Notes: generated by a model not told the origin, from the sequence alone. DNA of 64,000 nucleotides from Paraburkholderia hiiakae (GCF_904848665.1 NZ_CAJHCQ010000019.1:107561-171560), one strand, 5' to 3'. Shown: positions 52,504-61,436, counted from the stretch's first letter. Translations and numbers: made by a program.

Positions 52504-54417
52504 TCAAACCTGCTGCAAATGACGCGCGAAGATCACGCGCGCGTTTGCAACGTGCTCACCACGCGTGGCATAGAGCGCGTTCACGAGCGCCGCGCGCTGG
52601 CTCAACACGACGCGCTGATTGATCGACCCTTTGTCGGTAATTTCACCAAGATCGAGCGAAGGCGGCGCGTCCATCACGTGAAGCCGCGTAATGAGGGTCG
52701 CGCTGCCCGTTGCATCGCGGTTCAGCCGCTCCATCAGGTCAGCAAAGCAATCTCGCACGGCGGCCGAGTCCAGGACGTCGCGCGCTGCCGCGCCGGCGTC
52801 GAGCCCCGCGAGCACGCGGCATTCGTCCAGGCGCGGGAAGATCAGCACGCCAATGTCGTCGCGGTCCATGCCCGCGATCACCGCGTCCTGCACATACGGT
52901 GCACCGCCCGAGACGATGCGCGCGCGCATCGGCCCCACGCTCACGAACGTGCCAGAACTGAGCTTGAAGTCCTCGGCAATGCGCCCGTCGAACAGCAGGC
53001 CCAGTTCGGGGCGCTCGGCATCGACGAAACGCACGGCGTCGCCGGTGCGGTAGTAGCCCTCTTCGTCGAACACGTCGTGACGGTCCGTCTCATTCGCTCG
53101 CCAGTAGCCGCTCATCACGTTGGGTCCGCGAAAGCGCGCTTCGAGCTTGCCGTCCACCGGCACGAGACGCGTCTCGCAGCCCGGCGCGGGCAAGCCGATA
53201 TAGCCCGCGCCCATCACCGGCCCCGTCGTGAAGAGGCACGACGGGGCAGTCTCGGTCATGCCAAGCCCCGCCATGATGCGGATGCGCTCGCCGCAATGGG
53301 CCTGCGTCACGCGTTCAAGCCTGTCCCACGCCGCCTGCGAGAGCCCCGCGCCCGCGAAGAAATACATCTTCACGCGCGAGAAAAACGTCTCGCGCAGGCG
53401 CGCGTCGGTTTCGAGCGCCGCGGTCAGTTCTTCCCAACCCTTGGGCACGTTGAAGTAGAGCGTCGGCGCGATTTCGCGCAAGTTGCGCAGCGTTTCTTCG
53501 AAGCGGCCCGCAACGGGTTTGCCATCGTCGATATAGAGCGTGCCGCCGTTGTAGAGCGCAATGCCCACATTGTGACTGCCGCCGAAGGTGTGATTCCAGG
53601 GCAACCAGTCCACCAGCACAGGCGGCTCCATGCCGAACTGAGGGAAGGTTTGCAGCAGCATCTGCTGATTGCTGCACAGCATGCGGTGCGTGGTGGGCAC
53701 GGCCTTTGGCAGGCGCGTCGAGCCCGAGGTGAAGAGGAACTTCGCGATCGTGTCGCCATTCACGCGCGCTTGCGCGTCTTCGATGCTGCCCGGCTGTGCC
53801 TGAAGCAAAATCTCGAACGGCGTCTCGCGGCGCGCGCCGCCAGCCGGCGTCACCACCACGCGCTCGACGTGGTCGGGCACGGCGGCATCGAGCGCTGCCG
53901 CGAAAGCGGGGCCGTCAGCGGCGAATACGAGGCCGGGATTGAGCAGATCCAGCGCGTGCCGCAGCTTGCCGTAATCACTCGACACGAGCGAATACGCGGG
54001 CGAAATGGGCGCATAGGGCACGCCTGCCCACAGCGCGCCGAGTGCCACCTGCAAATGTTCGAGATCGTTGCCCGAAAGCAGCGCGACCGGGCGTTGCGCG
54101 GACAAACCCCGCTCGAGCAACGCCTGCCCGATCGCGCGTGCGCGTTCGAGCATCTGCGCGTAGCTGATGCCTTGCCATTGCCCATCGGCGCCACGGCGCG
54201 CCACGAGCCAGCGGTCCGGATGCGCGCGAGCGCCGCTCACGAGCCGGTCGGTCACGCGCTCGGGGAAGTCGTCTAGCGCCTCGGTCGAGCGCAAATACCA
54301 GCACTCGCCACGCCGTTCGATCTGCGGCGCGGCCGAGCCGATCGCGACAGCGCGGTAACCGGCGAAGTCCGGCTGCATGACGGCGCGAGCATGCGTTTGG
54401 GTCGGCTCCGAATCCAA
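52504..54417 (-). CDS. fcs: Feruloyl-CoA synthetase
   Basis: A 637-residue adenylate-forming ligase making feruloyl-CoA from ferulate, ATP and CoA. AAAGGAGA lies 7 bp before a TTG at 54417, which is taken as start (an ATG at 54378 has no such site). The A3 phosphate loop is FLFTSGSTRLPKAVPTTHR near 225, the substrate/adenine motif IMAGLGMTETAPSCLFTTGP near 370, GYYRTGDAVRF near 455, and the A8 hinge LLFDGRIAEDFKLSSGTFVS near 480. This long form without the typical C-terminal Lys motif GK is characteristic of Fcs. First step of the route completed by ech and vdh. Confidence 0.93.
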   Translation of the reverse strand: MDSEPTQTHARAVMQPDFAGYRAVAIGSAAPQIERRGECWYLRSTEALDDFPERVTDRLVSGARAHPDRWLVARRGADGQWQGISYAQMLERARAIGQALLERGLSAQRPVALLSGNDLEHLQVALGALWAGVPYAPISPAYSLVSSDYGKLRHALDLLNPGLVFAADGPAFAAALDAAVPDHVERVVVTPAGGARRETPFEILLQAQPGSIEDAQARVNGDTIAKFLFTSGSTRLPKAVPTTHRMLCSNQQMLLQTFPQFGMEPPVLVDWLPWNHTFGGSHNVGIALYNGGTLYIDDGKPVAGRFEETLRNLREIAPTLYFNVPKGWEELTAALETDARLRETFFSRVKMYFFAGAGLSQAAWDRLERVTQAHCGERIRIMAGLGMTETAPSCLFTTGPVMGAGYIGLPAPGCETRLVPVDGKLEARFRGPNVMSGYWRANETDRHDVFDEEGYYRTGDAVRFVDAERPELGLLFDGRIAEDFKLSSGTFVSVGPMRARIVSGGAPYVQDAVIAGMDRDDIGVLIFPRLDECRVLAGLDAGAAARDVLDSAAVRDCFADLMERLNRDATGSATLITRLHVMDAPPSLDLGEITDKGSINQRVVLSQRAALVNALYATRGEHVANARVIFARHLQQV

Positions 54418-54499
54418 AGCCTGTCTCCTTTGCTTGGCCGGTGCCGGGCAGCGCCGTGTGTCGACGCCGCCGGCCCGGTGGTTCATGGTGTAAGCGCGT

Positions 54500-55951
54500 T
54501 CAGATCGGATAGTGGCGCGGGCCGGTCTGCACGGTGATCCAGCGCAGGTCCGTGAATTCGGCAATCGAAGCCTTGCTGCCGAAGCGCCCATAGCCACTCG
54601 CCTTCACGCCGCCGAACGGCATTTGCGCTTCGTCGTGCACCGTCGGCCCGTTGATATGGCAGATGCCCGATTCAATGCGCTTCGCCACGTTCATCGCGCG
54701 CGCGATATCGCGGCTGAACACGGCGGCCGAAAGACCGTATTCGCTGTCGTTCGCCACCTGCAGCGCTTCGTCGTCGCCATCCACGCGCTGCACCGTCACC
54801 ACAGGGCCGAACGATTCGTCGGCATAAAGCTTCATTTCGCGCGTGACGTTTTCGACGATCACGGGCTGCATGATCGCGCCGTTCACCTCGCAGCCGAGCG
54901 GCAGGCTCGCGCCCTTCTCGCGCGCATCTTCCACGAGCGCGCGTATGCGTCGCGCAGACGCTTCGCTCTCCAGAGTACCCAGCACCGAGCCCGGCTGCGT
55001 GGGGTCGCCGGCTTTCAGCGTGCGCGCCTTCGCCACGAGTTTTTCGACGAACGCATCGGCAATCTTGCGATCGACGATCACGCGTTCCGTCGACATACAG
55101 ATTTGCCCCTGGTTGAAGAACGCGCCGAATGCGATGCCTTCCACTGCGGCGTCGAGGTCGGCGTCGTCGAGCACGAGCACCGGGGCCTTGCCGCCCAGTT
55201 CGAGCAGCGCCGGCTTTAGATGCCGTGCGCAATGCTCTGCGACGACGCGGCCCACGCGCGTCGAGCCCGTGAAGTTCACGCGCTTGACGGCGGGGTGGGC
55301 GATCAGACGCTCGACGATGGCCGGCGCATCTTCCGGCGCGTGCGTCAGCACGTTGACGACGCCCTCGCCGAGTCCTGCCTCGTTGAGCACTTCACCGATT
55401 AGCGCATGCACGCCGGGACACCCTTCGGAAGCCTTCAGCACCACCGTATTGCCGCACGCGAGCGGCATGGCGAGCGCACGCGTGGCGAGAATCACCGGCG
55501 CGTTCCAGGGCGCCATGCCGAGCACGACACCGCACGGCTGGCGCACGGCCATCGCGAGGCTGCCGGGCACGTCGGAGGGGATCACCGCGCCGTCGATCTG
55601 CGTGGTCATGGCAGCCGCTTCGCGCAGCATGTTGGCTGCGAGCATCACATTGAAGCCATACCAGTTCGCCATCGCCCCCGTTTCCGCCGCGCCAATCGCG
55701 ATGAAATCCGTTGTGCGCGCATCCATACGCTCGGCGGCGGCGAGCAGGCGCTTGCGGCGCTCCGTCGGCGTGAGCGCGGCCCACGCGGGAAATGCGCGCG
55801 CGGCGGCGGCAACGGCCGCGTCGGCATCTTCCGGCGTGGCGGCGGCCGCCCGTGTGGCCACCGTACCCGTTGCCGGATTGACGCGCTCGAAGGTCTTGCC
55901 ATTCGACGCGGCGCGCGCCGCGCCGCCGATCAAGAGGCGGGTTTCATGCAT
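54500..55951 (-). CDS. vdh: Vanillin dehydrogenase
   Basis: A 483-residue NAD(P)-dependent aldehyde dehydrogenase oxidising vanillin to vanillate. GAGGAGA precedes the ATG. Substrate-channel and cofactor motifs: VVLGMAPWNAPVILATRALA near 145, NFTGSTRVGR near 225, catalytic Glu in LLELGGKAPVLVL near 250 and catalytic Cys in FNQGQICMSTERVIVD near 284. The start LLIGGAARAASNGKTFERVN is typical of the Vdh group. It lies 36 bp after ech and 82 bp before fcs. Confidence 0.93.
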   Translation of the reverse strand: MHETRLLIGGAARAASNGKTFERVNPATGTVATRAAAATPEDADAAVAAAARAFPAWAALTPTERRKRLLAAAERMDARTTDFIAIGAAETGAMANWYGFNVMLAANMLREAAAMTTQIDGAVIPSDVPGSLAMAVRQPCGVVLGMAPWNAPVILATRALAMPLACGNTVVLKASEGCPGVHALIGEVLNEAGLGEGVVNVLTHAPEDAPAIVERLIAHPAVKRVNFTGSTRVGRVVAEHCARHLKPALLELGGKAPVLVLDDADLDAAVEGIAFGAFFNQGQICMSTERVIVDRKIADAFVEKLVAKARTLKAGDPTQPGSVLGTLESEASARRIRALVEDAREKGASLPLGCEVNGAIMQPVIVENVTREMKLYADESFGPVVTVQRVDGDDEALQVANDSEYGLSAAVFSRDIARAMNVAKRIESGICHINGPTVHDEAQMPFGGVKASGYGRFGSKASIAEFTDLRWITVQTGPRHYPI

Positions 55952-55987
55952 GGGGTTGTCTCCTCAGTCCTTGTGCGTTGCGAACGA

Positions 55988-56815
55988 TCAGCGCTTGTAT
56001 GCCTGCAGGCCCGGCTTGATGCTCTTCTCGTCGAGAAACTGCTTGAGGCCCTGCTCGCGGCCGCCTTCCTTGTCGCGATGGTTCGCCTGATCGAGCTTCG
56101 CGTAGAGGTAGTCCTCGTTCTGCTCCCAGGTGAGTTCGCGCGAACGCTTGAAACCATGCTTCGCGTTGCGCAGCACGACCGGGTTCTTGTCGAGCAGCTT
56201 CGCGGCGAGCGCGAGCGTTTCGTCGCGCAGCTGCGCGAGCGGCACGCTCTTGTTGACGAGACCCATTTTCGCGGCCTGCTGGCCCGTGAAAGTATCGCCC
56301 GTCATGATGTAGTAAAGCGCCTCGCGGTGGCCCACCGTATCTGCCATCGCCTTGCTCACGAGGTTGCCCGGCGGAATGCCCCAGTTGATTTCCGAAAGAC
56401 CGAACGTCGCTTCGTCGGCGGCGATGGCGAGATCGCACGCCACGAGCGGCGAGAAACCGCCGCCAAAGCACCAGCCGTTGACCATCGCGATGGTCGGCTT
56501 GGAATACATGCGCAGCAGTTGCCATTGCCAGCGGCTCGCGTCGCGCCGAATGCGCTCCTGGAGCACGTCGGGGCCGGCGTCGACTTCGCGGAAATACTCC
56601 TTCAGGTCCATGCCGGCCGTCCATGCCGAGCCTTCGCCGGTCAGCACGAGCACTTGCGCCTCGGCGTCGAGCTCGAGCGTTTCCAGCACGTCGATCATCT
56701 CCTTGTTGAGCGTCGGGCTCATGGCGTTGCGCTTGTCCGGCCGGTTCAACGTCACCCAGGCGATGCCGCCCGCAACCGCAACCTTGACCGTTTTCCAGCG
56801 ACCTTCGTAACTCAT
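55988..56815 (-). CDS. ech: Feruloyl-CoA hydratase/lyase
   Basis: A 275-residue enzyme of the crotonase fold that hydrates feruloyl-CoA and splits it to vanillin and acetyl-CoA. GGAGA stands before the ATG. Oxyanion-hole and substrate motifs: VTLNRPDKRNAMSPTLNKEM, LTGEGSAWTAGMDLKEYFRE near 60-78 and MVNGWCFGGGFSPLVACDLA near 113, with the catalytic Glu in GLSEINWGIPPGNLVSKAM near 142. Length and the end DEKSIKPGLQAYKR agree with known hydroxycinnamoyl-CoA hydratase-lyases. First gene of the operon, divergent from the MarR regulator. Confidence 0.95.
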   Translation of the reverse strand: MSYEGRWKTVKVAVAGGIAWVTLNRPDKRNAMSPTLNKEMIDVLETLELDAEAQVLVLTGEGSAWTAGMDLKEYFREVDAGPDVLQERIRRDASRWQWQLLRMYSKPTIAMVNGWCFGGGFSPLVACDLAIAADEATFGLSEINWGIPPGNLVSKAMADTVGHREALYYIMTGDTFTGQQAAKMGLVNKSVPLAQLRDETLALAAKLLDKNPVVLRNAKHGFKRSRELTWEQNEDYLYAKLDQANHRDKEGGREQGLKQFLDEKSIKPGLQAYKR

Positions 56816-56859
56816 TCTCTATCTCCGTGAACACTGCCGCACTCGCGGCTTGAAATCAA

Positions 56860-56887
56860 TTTACTATCAGGCTACCTGATATGTAAA
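56860..56887. promoter_or_regulatory. MarR-type operator of the ferulate operon
   Basis: Inner palindrome TATCAGG-CTA-CCTGATA (56865-56881) with outer TTTAC (56860-56864) and GTAAA (56883-56887), in the 111-bp gap between ech and the MarR gene. MarR-type repressors of ferulate genes bind such sites and release on feruloyl-CoA or the free acid; here the site would control both genes. Confidence 0.75.
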
Positions 56888-56926
56888 GTAGAATATGATC
56901 TCGTCGGTAGAAACCCGTAAAACGCG

Positions 56927-57424
56927 ATGAACCAGAAAACTTCCCCCACCGCGCAGCGTGCCCGAACCGCGCAGCAGCCCGCCGAGGGCAGCCCGCACGC
57001 CGTGCCGCCCATGCGCCTGAGCTACCTGATCGGCCAGCTCGACCGCGTCGTCTCCCGCCGCCTGACGGAAGCGCTCGCACGCCACAGTCTCACGCTGCCG
57101 CAATACACCGCGCTTTCGGTGCTGCGTGCGCGTGGGCGCTCCTCCAATGCGCAACTCGCCGAGCGCTCGTTCATCACGCCGCAGGCGGCCAATGAAGTCG
57201 TGAAGACAATGGAGGCGAACGGCTGGGTCATGCGCGAGGCCGACCCAATGAACCGCCGTGTGGTGCTGCTTTCGCTCACCGAAACAGGCAACGCGCTGCT
57301 GGGCGAATGCGACGCCGCCGCCGATCACGTGGAAGGCGCGATGCTCGACGATATGGACACCGAAACAGCACAGAAGCTGCACGCGCTGCTGCATGCCTGC
57401 GTGCGCAATCTACGCGCCGCGTAA
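56927..57424 (+). CDS. MarR family regulator of the ferulate genes
   Basis: A 165-residue winged-helix repressor. Residues 30-140 form the MarR domain (RLSYLIGQLDRVVSRRLTEA, SNAQLAERSFITPQAANEVV, wing DPMNRRVVLLSLTETGN). It is divergent from ech-vdh-fcs with a palindrome between them, as are FerR/FerC-type regulators of hydroxycinnamate degradation, so the inducer is probably a hydroxycinnamoyl-CoA thioester. An amidohydrolase gene follows 37 bp downstream in the same direction. Confidence 0.88.
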   Translation: MNQKTSPTAQRARTAQQPAEGSPHAVPPMRLSYLIGQLDRVVSRRLTEALARHSLTLPQYTALSVLRARGRSSNAQLAERSFITPQAANEVVKTMEANGWVMREADPMNRRVVLLSLTETGNALLGECDAAADHVEGAMLDDMDTETAQKLHALLHACVRNLRAA

Positions 57425-57460
57425 GCGCGCGCTGCGCCCGACAAAAAGGAGGAGACGCCC

Positions 57461-58345
57461 TTGAACATCGCCCCGCTCGTCGCCATCGACACGCACGTCC
57501 ACGCCGAAGTGTCGTGCTGCCAGCCGCCCGACCTCTTCGCGAAAGAATTCGACGAAGCCGCCGACAAGTATTTCGGCACCGTCCTCAAGCAGGGCCGCCG
57601 CCCGACGATACCGGAAACGATCGAGCATTATCGCGAGCGCAAGATTGGCTTCGTGATGTTCACGGTGGATTGCGAGGCGAATATCGGGCGGCGGCGCATT
57701 GACAACGAAGAGATCGCCGACTTCGCGCAGCAAAACGCCGACATCATGATCGCGTTCGCCAGCATCGACCCGCACAAAGGCAAGTTCGGCGCACGCGAAG
57801 CGCGTCGGCTGATCGAGGAGCACGGCGTGTGCGGCTTCAAGTTTCACCCCACCATGCAGGGCTTTTTCGCCAACGACCGGCTGGCGTATCCGCTATACGA
57901 AGTGATTGCCGAATATGGCCTGCCCGCCGTGTTTCATAGCGGCCACTCGGGCATGGGCCCGGGCATGCGTGGCGGCGGCGGATTGCGTCTGAAGTATTCG
58001 GAGCCGATCTATCTCGACGATGTGGCCGCCGATTTCCCCGACATGAAGATCGTGATCGCGCATCCCTCGTGGCCGTGGCAGGAGCAGGCGCTTTCCATCG
58101 CGCTGCACAAGCCCAACGTCTATATCGATCTTTCGGGCTGGTCGCCGAAATACTTCTCGCCGGAGCTGGTGAAGTACGCGAATACGTTGTTGCGCGAGCG
58201 GGTGCTGTTCGCTTCGGACTTTCCCTTGATCCGCCCTGATCGTTGGCTCGCGGATTTCGATACGCTCGACATCAAGCCGGAAGTGCGGCCCTTGATCCTC
58301 AAGGAGAATGCGGTGCGGCTGCTGGATCTCACTGCAAAGACCTGA
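57461..58345 (+). CDS. Amidohydrolase 2 family (ACMSD-like) metal hydrolase or decarboxylase
   Basis: A 294-residue TIM-barrel enzyme. AAAGGAGGAG is placed correctly for a TTG start at 57461. Metal and catalytic residues: DTHVH near residue 10, FKFHPT near 127, VFHSGHSG near 153, VIAHPSWPW near 194 and FASDFPLIRPD near 249. The family includes decarboxylases and hydrolases of aromatic acids and ring-cleavage products. Its place after the MarR gene suggests a step in phenolic degradation, for example on a substituted benzoate or a side product; no specific reaction can be given. Confidence 0.83.
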   Translation: MNIAPLVAIDTHVHAEVSCCQPPDLFAKEFDEAADKYFGTVLKQGRRPTIPETIEHYRERKIGFVMFTVDCEANIGRRRIDNEEIADFAQQNADIMIAFASIDPHKGKFGAREARRLIEEHGVCGFKFHPTMQGFFANDRLAYPLYEVIAEYGLPAVFHSGHSGMGPGMRGGGGLRLKYSEPIYLDDVAADFPDMKIVIAHPSWPWQEQALSIALHKPNVYIDLSGWSPKYFSPELVKYANTLLRERVLFASDFPLIRPDRWLADFDTLDIKPEVRPLILKENAVRLLDLTAKT

Positions 58346-58366
58346 ACGCGGCCCGCCCGGCCAGGG

Positions 58367-59515
58367 TCACGCGGGCGGCTCGACCGCCGGGACGTGTTCG
58401 CCCGGCGCCTTCTCGCGCTTGACGGCGTACATCGCGAGATCGGCGCGGCGCAAGACCAGATCGACGTCCAGGTCGTCCGCCGCGACCGTCGTGAAGCCGA
58501 CGCTCGCCCCGACGCTCACCAGCAGCCCCGGCGCGAGTTCGAACGGGCGCTCGATCGCTTCCGTCACGAGGCCGGCCCATTCGCGCGGCGCCCGGACCAC
58601 GTGTGGATCGATGATCACGAACTCGTCGCCGCCCATGCGGGCCACCCATGCGCCCGCGCTCGCAAGCATGCGCAGGCGGCTCGCGACCTGCACGAGCAGC
58701 ATGTCGCCGGCCTTGTGGCCATGCGCGTCGTTGACCCGCTTGAAGCCATCGAGATCGACGAAGAACACCGTCATGCCCGCCTTGATCGGCGTGGCGCTCG
58801 CAGGTCCCGCCGCGCTGAACAGGCCATCGCGGTTCAATAGCCCCGTGAGGGCGTCATGGCGCGCGCGATGGCTGTTTTCCCGTTCAGCCTTCATCGTCGA
58901 GATGAGCATGGCGTTCAGGTGGCGCGCGGCGGCACTCATGGCGAACAGATAGAAGGGAATTTGCAGGAGCGAGAGGAGGAGAACCGGCTCGCCGCCGAGC
59001 AGCGCGCCGATGCAGCACGGGCCGAGCGAAAGGCAGATCATGACCGCCACCAGCCGAGGCGCCGCGAAGTTGCGGAAGCAGATCCCGCCCACCATGGCGG
59101 CAGCGGAAAGGAAAGCGAGCGTAGCGGATACCCAGTCCCGGCTCATGGCGCTGACGAGCGCGCCGTAGCCCACCGTCGCGCCCCACAACGGCGCCAATAG
59201 AATATAGAAGTCGGTGGGCGTGCTCCTGCCCTCCCTGGCGCGGCGGCGCGAAAGGGTAAGCGTGGCGAGCCGCACCACGCAGACGACGATTTCGGCGAGG
59301 AGCCAGAACTTGAACGGAAGGGTTCCATGACGGCGAGCCAGAACCCACGCCACGGCCACGGTATTGGATACGCCGCCGAAGAAGATCGGCAGGGTTCCGA
59401 ACAAGGTGCCGACAAGGGCCACACGTATTTCGCGCGGCGTGTCCTGTCCCGGCTCGCTCAACCAACGGGCCAGCTTGCCACGCGGCAAAGAGTAGATTTC
59501 GTTGCGGGAGCTCAC
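58367..59515 (-). CDS. Membrane-bound diguanylate cyclase
   Basis: A 382-residue protein making c-di-GMP. The N-terminal about 190 residues contain six or so hydrophobic helices (REIRVALVGTLFGTLPIFFG, PVLLLSLLQIPFYLFAMSAA), an uncharacterised membrane sensor. The GGDEF domain begins near 215 (RHDALTGLLNRDGLF) and holds RMGGDEFVI; the inhibitory RxxD before it is missing (SAGA), so product inhibition is not expected. The start is uncertain: GTG at 59515 or 59524, neither with a good ribosome binding site. Single gene, convergent with the amidohydrolase. Confidence 0.88.
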   Translation of the reverse strand: MSSRNEIYSLPRGKLARWLSEPGQDTPREIRVALVGTLFGTLPIFFGGVSNTVAVAWVLARRHGTLPFKFWLLAEIVVCVVRLATLTLSRRRAREGRSTPTDFYILLAPLWGATVGYGALVSAMSRDWVSATLAFLSAAAMVGGICFRNFAAPRLVAVMICLSLGPCCIGALLGGEPVLLLSLLQIPFYLFAMSAAARHLNAMLISTMKAERENSHRARHDALTGLLNRDGLFSAAGPASATPIKAGMTVFFVDLDGFKRVNDAHGHKAGDMLLVQVASRLRMLASAGAWVARMGGDEFVIIDPHVVRAPREWAGLVTEAIERPFELAPGLLVSVGASVGFTTVAADDLDVDLVLRRADLAMYAVKREKAPGEHVPAVEPPA

Positions 59516-59725
59516 ATGCGTCACCGTCGGTCGTACCGCGCGCCAGACGTTCCCGCCTCTCGCGCCCTGTAAAGTCCGGGTCGTACGGCCGTGCGCAAGC
59601 AACGGGCGCCGTCGCCCAACTGCGATAACGGCAGGTTGTAAGGAAAACTTTAGGAATGCGGCGGGTGAGAAGTCATTGGTTGTGCCAGCAACCAATGGAG
59701 GATATATGCATGCACCGTACGCGAA

Positions 59726-60064
59726 TTACATCAGCCGAAGCACGATTCTTTGGAGAAACGCTTGCAGGTCGCGTCGCGAGTCGATCACAAGGTGAATAAA
59801 AACGGTGTCGTCTCGAACCTGATAAATGATCCGGTTCTTGCCCGAAAGGACCTGTCGATACGTGCCGTCGACAAAGCCTTCAAGTTCGGCAGGCAAGTGG
59901 CCACTCTCCGGGAACTGGCGGATCTGCGCAATGGTGTCCTGGAGCTGAGCCGACGTCTGACGCCAGGTGTCCCATCCAAATGCGCGAACAACGTAGCTTC
60001 TCAGCTCATCGATGCCAATCCGCGCGGTCGGCAGGACGCGGTACTTCAGCAGCGGGGCGTGCAT
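59726..60064 (-). CDS. RelE/ParE-type toxin
   Basis: A 112-residue small toxin. Family features: VLPTARIGIDELRSYVVRAF at the start, IRQFPESGHLPAELEG, the strand YRQVLSGKNRIIYQVRDDTV and final IDSRRDLQAFLQR. ParE-type members inhibit gyrase, RelE-type cut mRNA on the ribosome; the sequence is closer to the ParE branch but the activity is not certain. It starts in a TAATG overlap with the antitoxin gene. Addiction module of chromosomal type. Confidence 0.88.
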   Translation of the reverse strand: MHAPLLKYRVLPTARIGIDELRSYVVRAFGWDTWRQTSAQLQDTIAQIRQFPESGHLPAELEGFVDGTYRQVLSGKNRIIYQVRDDTVFIHLVIDSRRDLQAFLQRIVLRLM

Positions 60065-60348
60065 TAGCGAAGCTTTTCCTGGCGGTCGAGTTCGTTGAGC
60101 TCTGCGAAGAAATCGTCGCCATCTATATGGTCAGCGCGCTCGATCTGTTTTTGGCCGATGGCCAGGATCTTCAGCAATGCGAGAGTCTGTTGAGTCGATT
60201 CATAGCTCCGCACGTCCTGAACAACGAGTTTCGCTTCGCCGTTCTGCGTGATGATGAGCGGCTCTCCTGAGTCGGTCAGGTCCTTGACGATTTGCGCCGC
60301 TTCGCTCTTGAGGTAGCTGATTGGCTTCACGTGATCGGCGAGATGCAT
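60064..60348 (-). CDS. Phd/YefM-type antitoxin
   Basis: A 94-residue antitoxin. The N-terminal part LADHVKPISYLKSEAAQIVK and DSGEPLIITQNGEAKLVVQD form the Phd/YefM DNA-binding fold; the acidic C-terminal helix (DFFAELNELDRQEKL) wraps the toxin. It represses its own promoter; GACC/GGTC inverted bases in AT-rich DNA at 60390-60404 may be the operator. GGGAG stands before the ATG. The toxin gene overlaps its stop. Confidence 0.9.
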   Translation of the reverse strand: MHLADHVKPISYLKSEAAQIVKDLTDSGEPLIITQNGEAKLVVQDVRSYESTQQTLALLKILAIGQKQIERADHIDGDDFFAELNELDRQEKLR

Positions 60349-60435
60349 TGGGTGCTCCCATGGCAGGTCAAACAGGACTAAATATAGACCATTATCGGTC
60401 CGATCGCAACGCGCTTCCTGTTTTTTAGGGACGGT

Positions 60436-61320
60436 TCAGAGCGTTCGTAACGCCGCGCCATCCAGCACGTAGCGCGCAAAGAAGAAGTCCCGGATGCCGG
60501 TCACCGCATCGCCGGCAAAATCGAGCGCCACGAAATACGCCGGGCCGCCAGCCGGATCGTTGCGGTCGAACACCACCATGACGGGCCGTCCATCCACACA
60601 TGCCGCTTCGAAGCGCCACTGTTGCGCGAGCGCGTAACGGTGCAGGTATTCGCCCACCTTGTCCCGGCCTTTCACTTGCAACCGGTTCACGAGGTCGAGT
60701 TGCACGTCCTCCGCCAGCATCGCGCGCAGCGCGTCGAAGTCCCGCGCGTTGAAGCACGCCACATACCGTACGAGCCGGCTGCGGTCCGGTTCGGCGAGAA
60801 CCGGACCGGCCGGTTGCTCCGGCTCCCCGCCAAGTTCACGCAGACGGGCACGCCCTCGCTGCAGTGCCGACTTCGCAGCGGGAACGCTCGTTTCCATGAC
60901 CTCACCGACCTCTTCCACCGAATACCCGAGCACGTCCTTGAGGATGACCGCGCAACGCTGGGGCGGCGCGAGGCGCATGAACGTATGCAAACTAGCCGCC
61001 GCGATCTCGCGATCCTGCTCCACGTCGCCCGGCGCCGCGATCGTCTCGTCGATCTCCAGCAACACAGGCGTGCCATCGCGCGCATGCCGTCGCAGGAAGT
61101 CCATTGCCGCGTTATGTGCGATGCGGAAAAGCCAGGCCTCCACATTCGTAATCGCGCCGGCGGTAGAGCGCGCTTCATAAGCGTTGAGCAGCGTGTCCTG
61201 CACCACGTCCTCGCCGTCGATGACCGAACCCGTCATCCTTGCGCAGTAGCGGTGCAGTCCTGGCCGCAACGTGCCAAGCAGCGTATCGAAGTCTTCGGGG
61301 ATCGTCGGCTTGTCCGGCAT
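60436..61320 (-). CDS. ECF sigma factor with SnoaL-like C-terminal domain (SigJ type)
   Basis: A 294-residue sigma factor. Region 2 at about 20-90 (YCARMTGSVIDGEDVVQDTL, then EAWLFRIAHNAAMDFLRR) for -10 recognition, region 4 at about 115-165 (LAPPQRCAVILKDVLGYSVE EVGEVM) for -35. A SnoaL/NTF2-like domain follows (RYVACFNARDFDALRAMLAE DVQLDLV), replacing a separate anti-sigma factor, as in the ECF41/SigJ group, where this domain tunes activity. Targets often are oxidoreductase genes nearby; the SDR at 62173 is a candidate. Start ATG 61320 with AGGAG. Confidence 0.9.
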   Translation of the reverse strand: MPDKPTIPEDFDTLLGTLRPGLHRYCARMTGSVIDGEDVVQDTLLNAYEARSTAGAITNVEAWLFRIAHNAAMDFLRRHARDGTPVLLEIDETIAAPGDVEQDREIAAASLHTFMRLAPPQRCAVILKDVLGYSVEEVGEVMETSVPAAKSALQRGRARLRELGGEPEQPAGPVLAEPDRSRLVRYVACFNARDFDALRAMLAEDVQLDLVNRLQVKGRDKVGEYLHRYALAQQWRFEAACVDGRPVMVVFDRNDPAGGPAYFVALDFAGDAVTGIRDFFFARYVLDGAALRTL

Positions 61321-61436
61321 GAAAGCGCTCCTGGTCGAAGGTGGCGGCTAAGCGTCCATCGCATGGGCAGACCTATCGCAGGAGCTTCGGCCCATGTTTG
61401 CGGCATGGCAACCGGATTGCGGACGCACTCGCGTCA

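Noticed and set aside
52066..54276. Plus-strand frame of about 736 codons opposite fcs and the acyl-CoA dehydrogenase
   Set aside because: Shadow; Arg/His-rich without any domain, opposite two genes with intact motifs.
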